Below, one piece after another: positions 1 through 5,273 of a stretch of DNA of 6,049 bases. Below the pieces are notes generated by a model that was not told the DNA's origin, did not search any database, and worked only from the letters and a program-made list of their open reading frames with translations. The position numbers were made by a program, and so were the translations under genes. Source of the stretch: CAZMGG01 sp964565715 (GTDB lineage Bacteria > Planctomycetota > UBA1135 > UBA2386). The stretch is from the NCBI GenBank assembly GCA_964565715.1, contig CAZMGG010000216.1, positions 1 through 6,049 of the forward strand, written 5' to 3'. Position 1 is the first letter of the stretch, and every line of letters starts with the position of its first letter.

Positions 1-925
1 TCGCCTGCAGCGCCCGCCGCAGGTGCTGCAGCTCGCCACGCAGCTCGCCGGCCAGCACGCCGAAGTCGTCGCTCGAGCGGCGCACGCCGTCGGCCGCCGC
101 CCGCACGCTGGCACCGGTCTCGCCCACCTGCGCGCTGGCCAGGGCCTGCTCGGCCCGTTCCGCCAGCGCGCCGAAGCGCTGCACGGTGCCACCCAGCGCG
201 CCGCGGCCCGCGCGCAGGTCGGCCTGCGCCTCGCGCAGCTCCCCCAGCGTTGCCCTCGCCTCGCCGGCGACGCCGCTGGCGTCGAGCCGCGCGGTCAGCG
301 ACTGCACGCCGTCGGCCGCCGCGCCGAGCCTCCCGATCAGGCCCGGCAGGTCGGCAGCGTCGGCGTCCTGCCGCAGCTGCACCAGCAGCGCCTCGGCGGC
401 CCCAGCCAGCGCCGGCAACGTCCGCACCAGGTCGCGGGCGCCCTCCTCCAGGCTCTTGAACGTCGACGGCACGGTCTGCACGGTGTTGACCGGCACCTCG
501 AACGGCCACGCCGGCGCCACGTCCGGCTGGTCGGGGAAGAAGTCGACCTGCACGAACGCGGTGCCGGTCAGCGCCGACTGCACGAGCTGCGCCCGCAGCC
601 CCGCCGGCAGCGGCTCGCCCGCCGCCAATCGCCGCGAGTCGAGCCCCAGTGAGCTCAGGTCCTCGTCGTAGAGCGCCGCCCGCACGTGGATCATCTTCTT
701 GTCCGGCGCCACGCGGATCTGCCGCACCTCGCCGATCGGTACGCCGCGGAACTTCACCGGCGCGCCGGTCACCAGCCCGGAAACGGCCTCGTCGAAGTAG
801 GCATGGAACTCCTGGCTGTCGCGCTGCAGCCGCGACCACGCCACGTAGGTCATGCCCATCACGAACGCGACGCCGGCCAGCAGCACGAACAGGCCGAGCT
901 TCCAGCGGTTGGCGGTGGATCTCAT
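1..925 (-). CDS. MCE-family (MlaD/PqiB-type) lipid transport protein, C-terminus cut off
   Basis: Substrate-binding subunit of an MCE ABC lipid transporter, anchored in the inner membrane and facing the periplasm. Translating leftward from ATG at 925 gives 308 codons with no stop before the edge. Residues 9-30 form one N-terminal membrane segment (KLGLFVLLAGVAFVMG...). An MCE domain spans about 38-130, with the signature VKFRGVPIGEVRQIRV at 57-72 and GLRAQLVQSALTGTAFVQV at 109-127, a block closer to PqiB/LetB-like proteins than to short E. coli MlaD. From about 150 the chain is Ala/Leu/Glu/Arg-rich and looks helical, as in MCE proteins that build a periplasmic needle. The start is fixed by the ATGA overlap with the ATPase stop and by a strong GGAGGAGG just upstream. 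Last visible gene of the operon. The family is clear. The substrate is inferred; phospholipid is likely, other hydrophobic molecules are possible. Confidence 0.93.
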   Translation of the reverse strand, partial: MRSTANRWKLGLFVLLAGVAFVMGMTYVAWSRLQRDSQEFHAYFDEAVSGLVTGAPVKFRGVPIGEVRQIRVAPDKKMIHVRAALYDEDLSSLGLDSRRLAAGEPLPAGLRAQLVQSALTGTAFVQVDFFPDQPDVAPAWPFEVPVNTVQTVPSTFKSLEEGARDLVRTLPALAGAAEALLVQLRQDADAADLPGLIGRLGAAADGVQSLTARLDASGVAGEARATLGELREAQADLRAGRGALGGTVQRFGALAERAEQALASAQVGETGASVRAAADGVRRSSDDFGVLAGELRGELQHLRRALQA

Positions 926-1686
926 GGCGCCTCCTCCAGCACCTCGCGGCGGAAGAACGCGCGCACCCGCGGATCCTCGCTCCGCTCGCGCAGCTCCCTG
1001 GGGTCGCCGCGGGCGATGATGCCGCGCGCCTCCCGGTCGAGCACGATGCACTCGTCGGCGACGGTCATGATGCTGTGCAGCTCGTGGGTCACCAGCACGG
1101 TGGTTACACCGAGACTGCCCTTCAGGGTCAAGATCAGCTCGTCCAGTTCGGCCCCGGTGATCGGGTCCAGGCCCGCCGACGGCTCGTCGAGGAACAGCAG
1201 CGACGGATCCAGGGCCAGCGCCCGGGCGATGCCGGCCCGCTTGCGCATGCCACCGCTCAGCTCCGCCGGCAGGTGGTTCTCGAAGCCGCCGAGCCCGACC
1301 AGCCGCAGCCGCGCCCGCGCCACCGCCGACACCGCGTCGTCCGGCAGGCGCGTCCACTTCTCCAGCGGCAGCGCCACGTTCTCCTCCAGGGTCATGCTGC
1401 CGAACAGGGCCGAGCCCTGGAACAGCACGCCGAACGCCGGCGGTTCCAGGCCCCGTTCCGGCGCGCCGATGCCGGCGATCCCGATCGTGCCCGCCATCGG
1501 CCGCTCCAGCCCGATCAGGTGCCGCAGCACCGTCGACTTGCCGCAGCCGCTGCCGCCGAGGATCGCGAACACGCTGCCGCGGGCGACGGTGAAGTCGAGG
1601 CCCTCGAGCAGCGCCTTGCCGCCCCAGCCGACGGCGAGGCCACGCACCTCGATCAGCGGTCCCGCTGGCTCGCCCGCGTTCACCAT
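922..1686 (-). CDS. MlaF-type ABC transporter ATP-binding protein
   Basis: Cytoplasmic ATPase that powers the MCE lipid transporter; 254 aa, a full-length nucleotide-binding domain. Visible motifs: Walker A GGSGCGKST at 44-52, Q-loop Gln90 in GVLFQGSALF, ABC signature LSGGM at 143-147, Walker B LLFLDEP at 163-169 with catalytic Glu168, D-loop SAGLDP at 170-175, and H-loop His201 in LVTHEL. The sequence after the signature (RKRAGIARALALDP) and the C-terminal PRVRAFFRRE segment are typical of the MlaF/Ttg2A group. The start overlaps the permease stop in ATGGTGA: ATG at 1686 gives a 7-nt overlap, while GTG at 1683 would give a 4-nt GTGA overlap. Either fits, because the ribosome site is weak. 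A longer in-frame extension up to 2226 is only the permease read out of frame. Confidence 0.97.
   Translation of the reverse strand: MVNAGEPAGPLIEVRGLAVGWGGKALLEGLDFTVARGSVFAILGGSGCGKSTVLRHLIGLERPMAGTIGIAGIGAPERGLEPPAFGVLFQGSALFGSMTLEENVALPLEKWTRLPDDAVSAVARARLRLVGLGGFENHLPAELSGGMRKRAGIARALALDPSLLFLDEPSAGLDPITGAELDELILTLKGSLGVTTVLVTHELHSIMTVADECIVLDREARGIIARGDPRELRERSEDPRVRAFFRREVLEEAP
930..937 (-). promoter_or_regulatory. Shine-Dalgarno sequence of the MCE gene
   Basis: Reads GGAGGAGG on the minus strand, 4 nt before the ATG at 925 (7 nt if the upstream GGAGG is used). It lies inside the last codons of the ATPase gene, so translation of the two is probably coupled. It decides the start of the MCE gene. 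Confidence 0.8.
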
Positions 1687-2798
1687 CCCAGCACCGAGAA
1701 GACGATGGCGAACAGCGTGTCGAGCACCACCAGCCCGAACAGCACGACCACCACCGCCGACGTGGTCGAGCGGCCGACGCCCTCGGCGCCGCCGCGGGTC
1801 TGCAGGCCGCGCTGGCAGGCCACCAGCGCGATCCAGCCGGCGAAGAACACGCTCTTCAGCAGGCCGGTCAGCACGTCGCCGGCGTCCAGCGCCAGCCGCA
1901 GCTGCTGCAGGTAGATCACCGGCGGCTGGCCCTGGTAGGTCACCGCCATGAACAGGCCGCCGAGGCAGCCGAGCAGGTTGCCGAGCACCGTCAGCAGCGG
2001 CACCACCAGCACCAGCGCCAGCAGCCGCGGCAGCACCAGGAAGCGCTGCTCGTCCTGGCCGAGCGTGCGCAGCGCGTCGACCTCCTCGCCGACCTTCATC
2101 GTGCCCAGTTCGGCCGCAAACGCCGCGCCGGACCGGCCGGTCACCAGCACCGCGGTCATCAGCGGGCCCAGTTCGCGCACCACGCTGATGCCGACCAGCC
2201 AGGCCAGCAGCTCCTGGCCGCCCCACCGTTCGAGCTGGATCGCCCCCTGCAGGCCGAGGATCACGCCGACCAGGAAGTTCATCAGGCCGACGATCGGCAG
2301 GCCGTCGGCGCCGGCCCGTTCCATCAGCTTCGGCAGGTCGCTCCAGTGCACCGAACCGGGCCGCCGCGCGGCATCCAGCACCCCCAGGCTCAGATCACCG
2401 ACGAACGCCAGGATCGCCCGCAGGTCGCGCCCGATCTCGGCGCTGGCCCGGCCGAGCTGGTCGAGCATGCCGAGCCGTTCCGGCGGCGGCTTCAGGCAGC
2501 CGGTGCCGGTCGGACAGCGGTAGAGCTCCAGCAGCCGTTCGGCGTCGGCATCGGCGCCCTGCACGACCACCGTGCCACCGGCCGCCACCGCCTCGGCCTG
2601 CGCTTCCAGCAGCAACGCCGCGGCGCCGCCGTCCAGGTGCTCGACCGCCGACAGATCGATCGTGCACGGGCCGCCCCCGCGCAGGGCGCGCCGCACCTCG
2701 GGCCAGAACGTGACGCCGGCGTGCAGGTCGAGCCGCCCGCGCAGCAGCAGGCGGCGCCCGCCATCGGGATCCTGATCGAGGGTGAGGGTGGCGGCCAA
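1680..2798 (-). CDS. STAS-MlaE fusion, permease of the MCE lipid transporter
   Basis: Inner-membrane permease with a built-in STAS domain, so MlaB and MlaE functions sit in one 372-aa chain. Residues 1-100 form the STAS domain (RGRLDL at 20-25; IDLSAVEHLDGGAAALLLE at 47-65). At the loop where STAS proteins usually carry Ser or Thr, this one has Asp56-Gly-Gly. After a linker, the MlaE permease domain runs from about 120 to 372. It has several hydrophobic segments and the hallmark RELGPLMTAVLVTGRSGAA at 208-226, followed by ELGTMKVGEEVDALRTLG at 230-247. The start is TTG at 2798: no ATG, GTG or TTG was found in frame just upstream, and the STAS fold begins immediately after it. No Shine-Dalgarno sequence is visible, and an inverted repeat abuts the start codon. 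It lies 34 nt behind the CBS gene and overlaps the ATPase. The product is certain; the start is likely. Confidence 0.94.
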   Translation of the reverse strand: MAATLTLDQDPDGGRRLLLRGRLDLHAGVTFWPEVRRALRGGGPCTIDLSAVEHLDGGAAALLLEAQAEAVAAGGTVVVQGADADAERLLELYRCPTGTGCLKPPPERLGMLDQLGRASAEIGRDLRAILAFVGDLSLGVLDAARRPGSVHWSDLPKLMERAGADGLPIVGLMNFLVGVILGLQGAIQLERWGGQELLAWLVGISVVRELGPLMTAVLVTGRSGAAFAAELGTMKVGEEVDALRTLGQDEQRFLVLPRLLALVLVVPLLTVLGNLLGCLGGLFMAVTYQGQPPVIYLQQLRLALDAGDVLTGLLKSVFFAGWIALVACQRGLQTRGGAEGVGRSTTSAVVVVLFGLVVLDTLFAIVFSVLGW

Positions 2799-2830
2799 CG
2801 GCGGGCAGGGTACGGCCGGCCGGCCCGCCG
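2799..2830 (-). repeat. Intercistronic 8-bp perfect inverted repeat next to the TTG start
   Basis: The arms CGGCGGGC (2799-2806) and GCCCGCCG (2823-2830) are exact reverse complements around a 16-nt loop that itself holds the palindrome GGCCGGCC (2814-2821). The repeat fills the gap between the CBS stop (2833) and the permease TTG (2798), and the mRNA 3' arm touches the start codon. No T-run follows, so it is not a standard intrinsic terminator. It could be an mRNA stability or processing hairpin, or a structure limiting translation initiation. The repeat is seen directly; any role is inferred. Confidence 0.55.
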
Positions 2831-2832
2831 CG

Positions 2833-3456
2833 CTACTTGCGGCCCTTGCCCTTGGCCTTGCCGCTCTTGCCGGCCTTGGCGCTGCCGCTGGCAGGCGCCA
2901 TCGGCGCGGCGCTCTTCTCGGCGGCCTTGGCCGCGGCCTTGGCTTCCTCCGGACGCGGCAGGGCCACGGTCGCCGGCACCTCCCGCGACGCCGCCTTCGG
3001 CTTCGCCTCGGCCACCGCCGGCGCCGCCGCGGCGCCGCTCACGGTCGCCAGCGCCCGCAGCAGCGGCGTCGCGTCGTTCCGGCTGCCTGCCGCCCGCAGC
3101 AGGTCGGCGCTGGACAGGATGCCGAGCAGCCGGCCGGCCTCGTCCACCACCGGCAGCCGTCGCACCCGGCTGCCGGCCAAGGCCTGTTCCGCCGCGGCCA
3201 GGGTGTCCTCGGGCCGGCAGCTCACGACCTTGGTCGCCATCGCCGACTGCACCGTGATGTCCGTGAGCCGCTGACCCCGGGTCCAGGCCGCCATGCAGGC
3301 GTCCCGGTCGGTGACCACGCCGCACAGCACGCCGAGCCCGTCGGTCACCGGCACGATGCCGCAGTCGTGCTCCCACATCAGGCGGGCAGCCTGGGCCAGG
3401 GTGTCCTCGGGGCGGCAGGAGCAGACTTCACGGGTCATCAGGTCGCGTACGTGCAT
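2833..3456 (-). CDS. Tandem CBS-domain protein with Lys/Ala-rich C-terminal tail
   Basis: Probable cytoplasmic regulatory protein of 207 aa. Two CBS motifs form one Bateman module: CBS1 at about 1-60 (MHVRDLMTREV; GIVPVTD at 33-39; GVVTDRDAC at 46-54) and CBS2 at about 66-123 (SAMATKVVSCRPEDTL; RRLPVVDEAGRLLGILSSAD at 99-118). CBS pairs commonly bind adenine nucleotides or S-adenosylmethionine; the ligand here is unknown. Residues 130-207 are low-complexity Ala/Pro/Lys/Glu, ending in a basic KAGKSGKAKGKGRK run, which is probably disordered and could bind nucleic acid or acidic lipid headgroups. The chosen ATG at 3456 has GAGGAA 7 nt upstream and starts right at the CBS fold. ATGs at 3489 and 3525 add 11 or 23 residues without domain content and run into the probable promoter. 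It is the first gene of the MCE transport operon, so it may tune the transporter, but no sequence feature proves this. Confidence 0.88.
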   Translation of the reverse strand: MHVRDLMTREVCSCRPEDTLAQAARLMWEHDCGIVPVTDGLGVLCGVVTDRDACMAAWTRGQRLTDITVQSAMATKVVSCRPEDTLAAAEQALAGSRVRRLPVVDEAGRLLGILSSADLLRAAGSRNDATPLLRALATVSGAAAAPAVAEAKPKAASREVPATVALPRPEEAKAAAKAAEKSAAPMAPASGSAKAGKSGKAKGKGRK

Positions 3457-3463
3457 GGGGGCG

Positions 3464-3469
3464 TTCCTC
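3464..3469 (-). promoter_or_regulatory. Shine-Dalgarno sequence of the CBS gene
   Basis: Minus-strand GAGGAA lies 7 nt before the ATG at 3456. The upstream candidate ATG at 3489 has no comparable purine run, so this site decides the start. Confidence 0.7.
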
Positions 3470-3487
3470 GGGCGGTAGGTGCGGCCC

Positions 3488-3517
3488 ATGGTAAGGGGCC
3501 GTTCGAGGGCGGTCCAA
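3488..3517 (-). promoter_or_regulatory. Candidate promoter of the CBS-MCE operon
   Basis: On the minus strand, TTGGAC (3512-3517) and TACCAT (3488-3493) are separated by 18 nt. They match the sigma-70 -35 and -10 boxes at three and four of six positions. Initiation would fall near 3481, giving a leader of about 25 nt that contains the GAGGAA ribosome site. The match is modest and was made by eye; in DNA this GC-rich the true promoter could lie elsewhere between 3457 and 3622. Confidence 0.3.
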
Positions 3518-3523
3518 GACCGC
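3509..3523. promoter_or_regulatory. 15-bp perfect inverted repeat, possible operator
   Basis: GCGGTC-CAA-GACCGC has exact 6-bp arms around 3 nt. It lies in the divergent region between the CBS gene and the toxin-antitoxin pair and overlaps the candidate -35 box of the CBS operon, a position suited to a repressor site. No copy was noticed elsewhere in the window. Regulator unknown. Confidence 0.35.
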
Positions 3524-3607
3524 ACAGGGGCGGTTGTTTCACCCTTCTTCGGCGAAGCTCCCCGCCCGCCCCCGGCCGCCGCCGCATCTTGTGCGCCTGT
3601 TCGATAT

Positions 3608-3620
3608 GGCTAAGTTGGCC
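3608..3620. promoter_or_regulatory. Imperfect dyad just upstream of the antitoxin start, possible autoregulatory site
   Basis: GGCTAA-G-TTGGCC is a 13-bp dyad with one mismatched pair, ending 2 nt before the antitoxin ATG in a locally A/T-richer patch (TTCGATATGGCTAAG). Phd/YefM antitoxins usually repress their own promoter by binding palindromes there, which makes this the natural candidate. No clear -35/-10 pair was found, so the assignment is tentative. Confidence 0.3.
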
Positions 3621-3622
3621 CC

Positions 3623-3919
3623 ATGAAGAGCGCCAAGATTTCCGAGCTGAAGAACGGACTCAGCCGGCTGCTGGCCTACGTCCGCCGCGGCGGCACGGTG
3701 CGGGTGTTCGACCGCGACCGGCCGGTGGCGGACCTGGTGCCGTGCACGCGGGGCGACACCGACGCCACCGCCGAGTCGCTGCTGGCCGAACTCGAGCGCG
3801 ATTCCGTCCTGAGCCGCGGCAGCGCGGTGCTGCCCAAGGACTTCCTCGAGCGGGACCTGCCGCAGTCGAAGGCCAGCGTGGTCAGCGCCCTGCTCGACGA
3901 GCGGGCCGAGTCGCGATGA
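3623..3919 (+). CDS. Type II antitoxin, Phd/YefM (VapB-partner) family
   Basis: A 98-aa antitoxin that should bind and neutralise the PIN-domain toxin encoded next to it and repress their shared promoter. The N-terminal Phd/YefM DNA-binding part, about 1-45, has the typical MKSAKISELKNGLSRLLAYV start and the FDRDRPVADLVP strand at 29-40. The C-terminal toxin-binding part, about 55-98, shows the familiar ELERDSVLSRGSAVLP (57-72) followed by SVVSALLDERAESR. The length is normal for the family. The start codon is the only one giving an intact Phd N-terminus, although no Shine-Dalgarno sequence precedes it (GTTGGCCCC-ATG). Its TGA overlaps the toxin ATG, as is usual for translationally coupled pairs. 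The family is clear, and the pairing with a PIN toxin is strongly supported by context. Confidence 0.93.
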   Translation: MKSAKISELKNGLSRLLAYVRRGGTVRVFDRDRPVADLVPCTRGDTDATAESLLAELERDSVLSRGSAVLPKDFLERDLPQSKASVVSALLDERAESR

Positions 3920-4350
3920 GGTTCTGGGACAGCTCGGCGGTCGTGCCGCTGCTGGTGCGCGAGCCGGCGACCGAGGCCCTGCGCGCGCTGCTGCGCGACG
4001 ATCCCGGCATGGTCGTCTGGCCCCTCACCAGCCTGGAGGTGACCAGCGCGATCTGGCGGCGCGCCCGCACCGGCGACCTCGAGCCCACCGCGCGGGACAC
4101 CGCGTTGCAGGGACTGCAGGAACTCGAGTCGGCCTGGAACATGCTGACCGCCCTCGGCGAGACGGTGGCCCGCGCCCGCCGGCTGCTGGCGGTGCACCCG
4201 CTGCGCACAGCCGACGCGGCGCAACTGGGCGCCGCCCTCGTCCTCTGCCGCGAGCGCACCGGCCTCGTCGAGTTCGTGACGCTGGACGAACGTCTCGCCG
4301 AGGCCGCCCGGCGCGAGGGCTTCCGCGTGCTGCCGCCCGTCACGTCGTGA
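3916..4350 (+). CDS. VapC-like PIN-domain toxin ribonuclease
   Basis: A 144-aa PIN-domain protein, the toxin of the pair. VapC toxins are Mg2+-dependent endoribonucleases, many of which cut tRNA or rRNA; the target here cannot be read from sequence. The acidic residues expected for the metal site are all present: Asp5 in FWDSSAVVPLLV, Glu41 in TSLEVTSAIWRR, Asp100 in LRTADAAQLGAAL, and Asp124 in FVTLDERLAEAARREGF. The toxin therefore looks catalytically intact and complete. The ATG at 3916 lies in an ATGA overlap with the antitoxin stop, so translation is probably coupled. A much longer in-frame reading starting at 2782 is an artefact of G+C-rich DNA. The stop at 4350 directly abuts the stop of the convergent LysR gene. 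Confidence 0.94.
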   Translation: MRFWDSSAVVPLLVREPATEALRALLRDDPGMVVWPLTSLEVTSAIWRRARTGDLEPTARDTALQGLQELESAWNMLTALGETVARARRLLAVHPLRTADAAQLGAALVLCRERTGLVEFVTLDERLAEAARREGFRVLPPVTS

Positions 4351-5241
4351 TCACACCGGCGGCTGCCGCCGGCACAGCTCGACGAAGCGCAGCGCCGCCG
4401 GCTCCAGGCCGCCCGCCGGCAGCGCCCAGCGGAACGTCCGCCGCACGGTGAGCGGCAGGGCCGGCAGCGGCCGCAGCAGCCCCGCCTGCAGGTGCGCCCG
4501 CAGGGTCCAGCGCGACAGGAAGGCGATGCCCAGGCCAGCGGTGCAGGCGCCGACGATCGCCTCCGAACTCGCCAGCTCCAGGTCCAACGGCCCCGGCCGC
4601 GCGCGCACGCCCGCCGCCCGCAGGGCCTTCTCCACCACCGCCCGGGTGCCCGAACCGGGCTCGCGCCACAGGATCGGGATCCCGGCGAGGTCCCAAGCCG
4701 TGCGCGGCCGGAACGGCGCCGTGCTGCCCACCACCGGCACGATCTCGTCGTCGAGGAACGCCTCGAGCCGCACCCCCGCCGCCCGCGCGTGACCTTCCAC
4801 CAGGCCGAGCGGCACCTCGCCCTCGCGCACCGCCTCGATCACCTCGACGGTGTTGCCGATGCCGACCTGCAGGGCCACCTCGGGATGCTGCGCCCGGAAC
4901 CGGGCCAGCGCCGGCGGCAGCACGTGGGCGGCGACGGTCGTGCTGGCCATCAGCCGCAGCGCAGCAAAGCGCTCCGGCGAGCCCACCTCGGCCTGCGCCA
5001 GCGCCAGCAGCCGCAGCACCTCGCGGGCCCGCACCGCCAGGCGTTCGCCGGCCGGCGTCGGCGTGACGCCCCGGGCCGAGCGGGTGAACAGGGCGGCGCC
5101 GACCTGCTCCTCCAGCCGGCGGATCCGGCCGGTGACGGCGGGCTGCGACAGGTGCTCGCTGCGGGCGGCGGCGGCGATGCCGGCGTGCTCGAGCACCGCC
5201 AGGAAGGTGGGCAGCAGCCCGGGATCGACGGCGGCGGTCAT
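4351..5241 (-). CDS. LysR-family transcriptional regulator, YeiE/CbbR-like
   Basis: A 296-aa DNA-binding regulator of normal LysR length. A winged helix-turn-helix occupies about 9-68, with recognition region HLSQPAVTGRIRRLEEQVGA (30-49) and wing LFTRSARGVTPTPAGERL (51-68), followed by a linker helix. The effector-binding domain, about 93-296, includes STTVAAHVLP (100-109), GNTVEVIEAVREGEVPLGLV (129-148) and WREPGSGTR (192-200). The REPGSGTR and GNT-VIEAV segments resemble the YeiE/CbbR/CysB-like branch, but the ligand and regulon are unknown. ATG at 5241 begins right before the HTH; another ATG at 5249 soon meets a stop. No clear Shine-Dalgarno sequence precedes it. A T-N11-A palindrome 12 nt upstream suggests autoregulation. 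No divergent target gene adjoins it, and the HEAT-repeat gene lies upstream in the same direction. Its stop abuts that of the toxin gene. Confidence 0.95.
   Translation of the reverse strand: MTAAVDPGLLPTFLAVLEHAGIAAAARSEHLSQPAVTGRIRRLEEQVGAALFTRSARGVTPTPAGERLAVRAREVLRLLALAQAEVGSPERFAALRLMASTTVAAHVLPPALARFRAQHPEVALQVGIGNTVEVIEAVREGEVPLGLVEGHARAAGVRLEAFLDDEIVPVVGSTAPFRPRTAWDLAGIPILWREPGSGTRAVVEKALRAAGVRARPGPLDLELASSEAIVGACTAGLGIAFLSRWTLRAHLQAGLLRPLPALPLTVRRTFRWALPAGGLEPAALRFVELCRRQPPV
4356..4372. repeat. 17-bp GC-rich palindrome at the convergent gene junction
   Basis: CCGGCGGC-T-GCCGCCGG is perfectly symmetric with 8-bp arms. As RNA it gives a 7-bp stem with a 3-nt loop on either strand. It starts 6 nt after the toxin stop and lies within the last codons of the LysR gene (RRQPPV). 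No T-run follows on either side, so it is not a classic intrinsic terminator. It may define or protect the 3' ends of the opposing transcripts, or it may be chance in a codon-biased Arg/Pro/Gly stretch. Confidence 0.4.
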
Positions 5242-5252
5242 CGGCGCATGCT

Positions 5253-5267
5253 ATCACCATTGGTGAT
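5253..5267. promoter_or_regulatory. Perfect 15-bp palindrome with LysR-box form (T-N11-A)
   Basis: ATCACCA-T-TGGTGAT has exact 7-bp arms around one base. T5254 and A5266 are 11 bases apart, the T-N11-A pattern of LysR-type binding sites within a dyad. It ends 11 nt before the ATG codon of the LysR gene (11 bases, 5242-5252, lie between). That position fits negative autoregulation of the regulator better than activation. The symmetry is seen directly; binding is inferred from family knowledge. Confidence 0.55.
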
Positions 5268-5273
5268 GGCTTC

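Noticed and set aside
649..1951. Two long plus-strand open frames opposite the transporter genes
   Set aside because: They are antisense to the ATPase, permease and MCE genes, which have intact motifs. The translations are Arg/Pro/Ala/Ser-rich without domain features, as expected of shadow frames in G+C-rich DNA.
1687..2226. N-terminal extension of the ATPase
   Set aside because: These 180 codons are the permease read in a different frame. The ABC domain starts naturally at the ATG at 1686 (or GTG at 1683).
2838..2960. Repetitive CTTGGCC/CTTGCC-like stretch
   Set aside because: It is explained by Lys/Ala/Gly codons of the CBS protein tail and shows no regular array or spacer structure.
3457..3525. 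Longer CBS protein starting at 3525 or 3489
   Set aside because: The added residues do not belong to the CBS fold, lack a ribosome site comparable to GAGGAA before 3456, and overlap the probable promoter.
3547..3557. CTTCG-G-CGAAG short inverted repeat in the divergent region
   Set aside because: The arms are only 5 bp with a 1-nt centre and no link to a start, promoter or T-run; it is too short to separate from chance.
2782..3915. Long plus-strand frame running into the PIN toxin
   Set aside because: Only the last 144 codons form a protein family. The upstream part is antisense to the CBS gene and overlaps the antitoxin in another frame.
4340..5260. Minus-strand 306-codon frame overlapping the LysR gene
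   Set aside because: It is a shifted reading of the LysR gene giving Gly/Ala/Arg-rich sequence without motifs. The LysR frame has a full HTH and effector domain.
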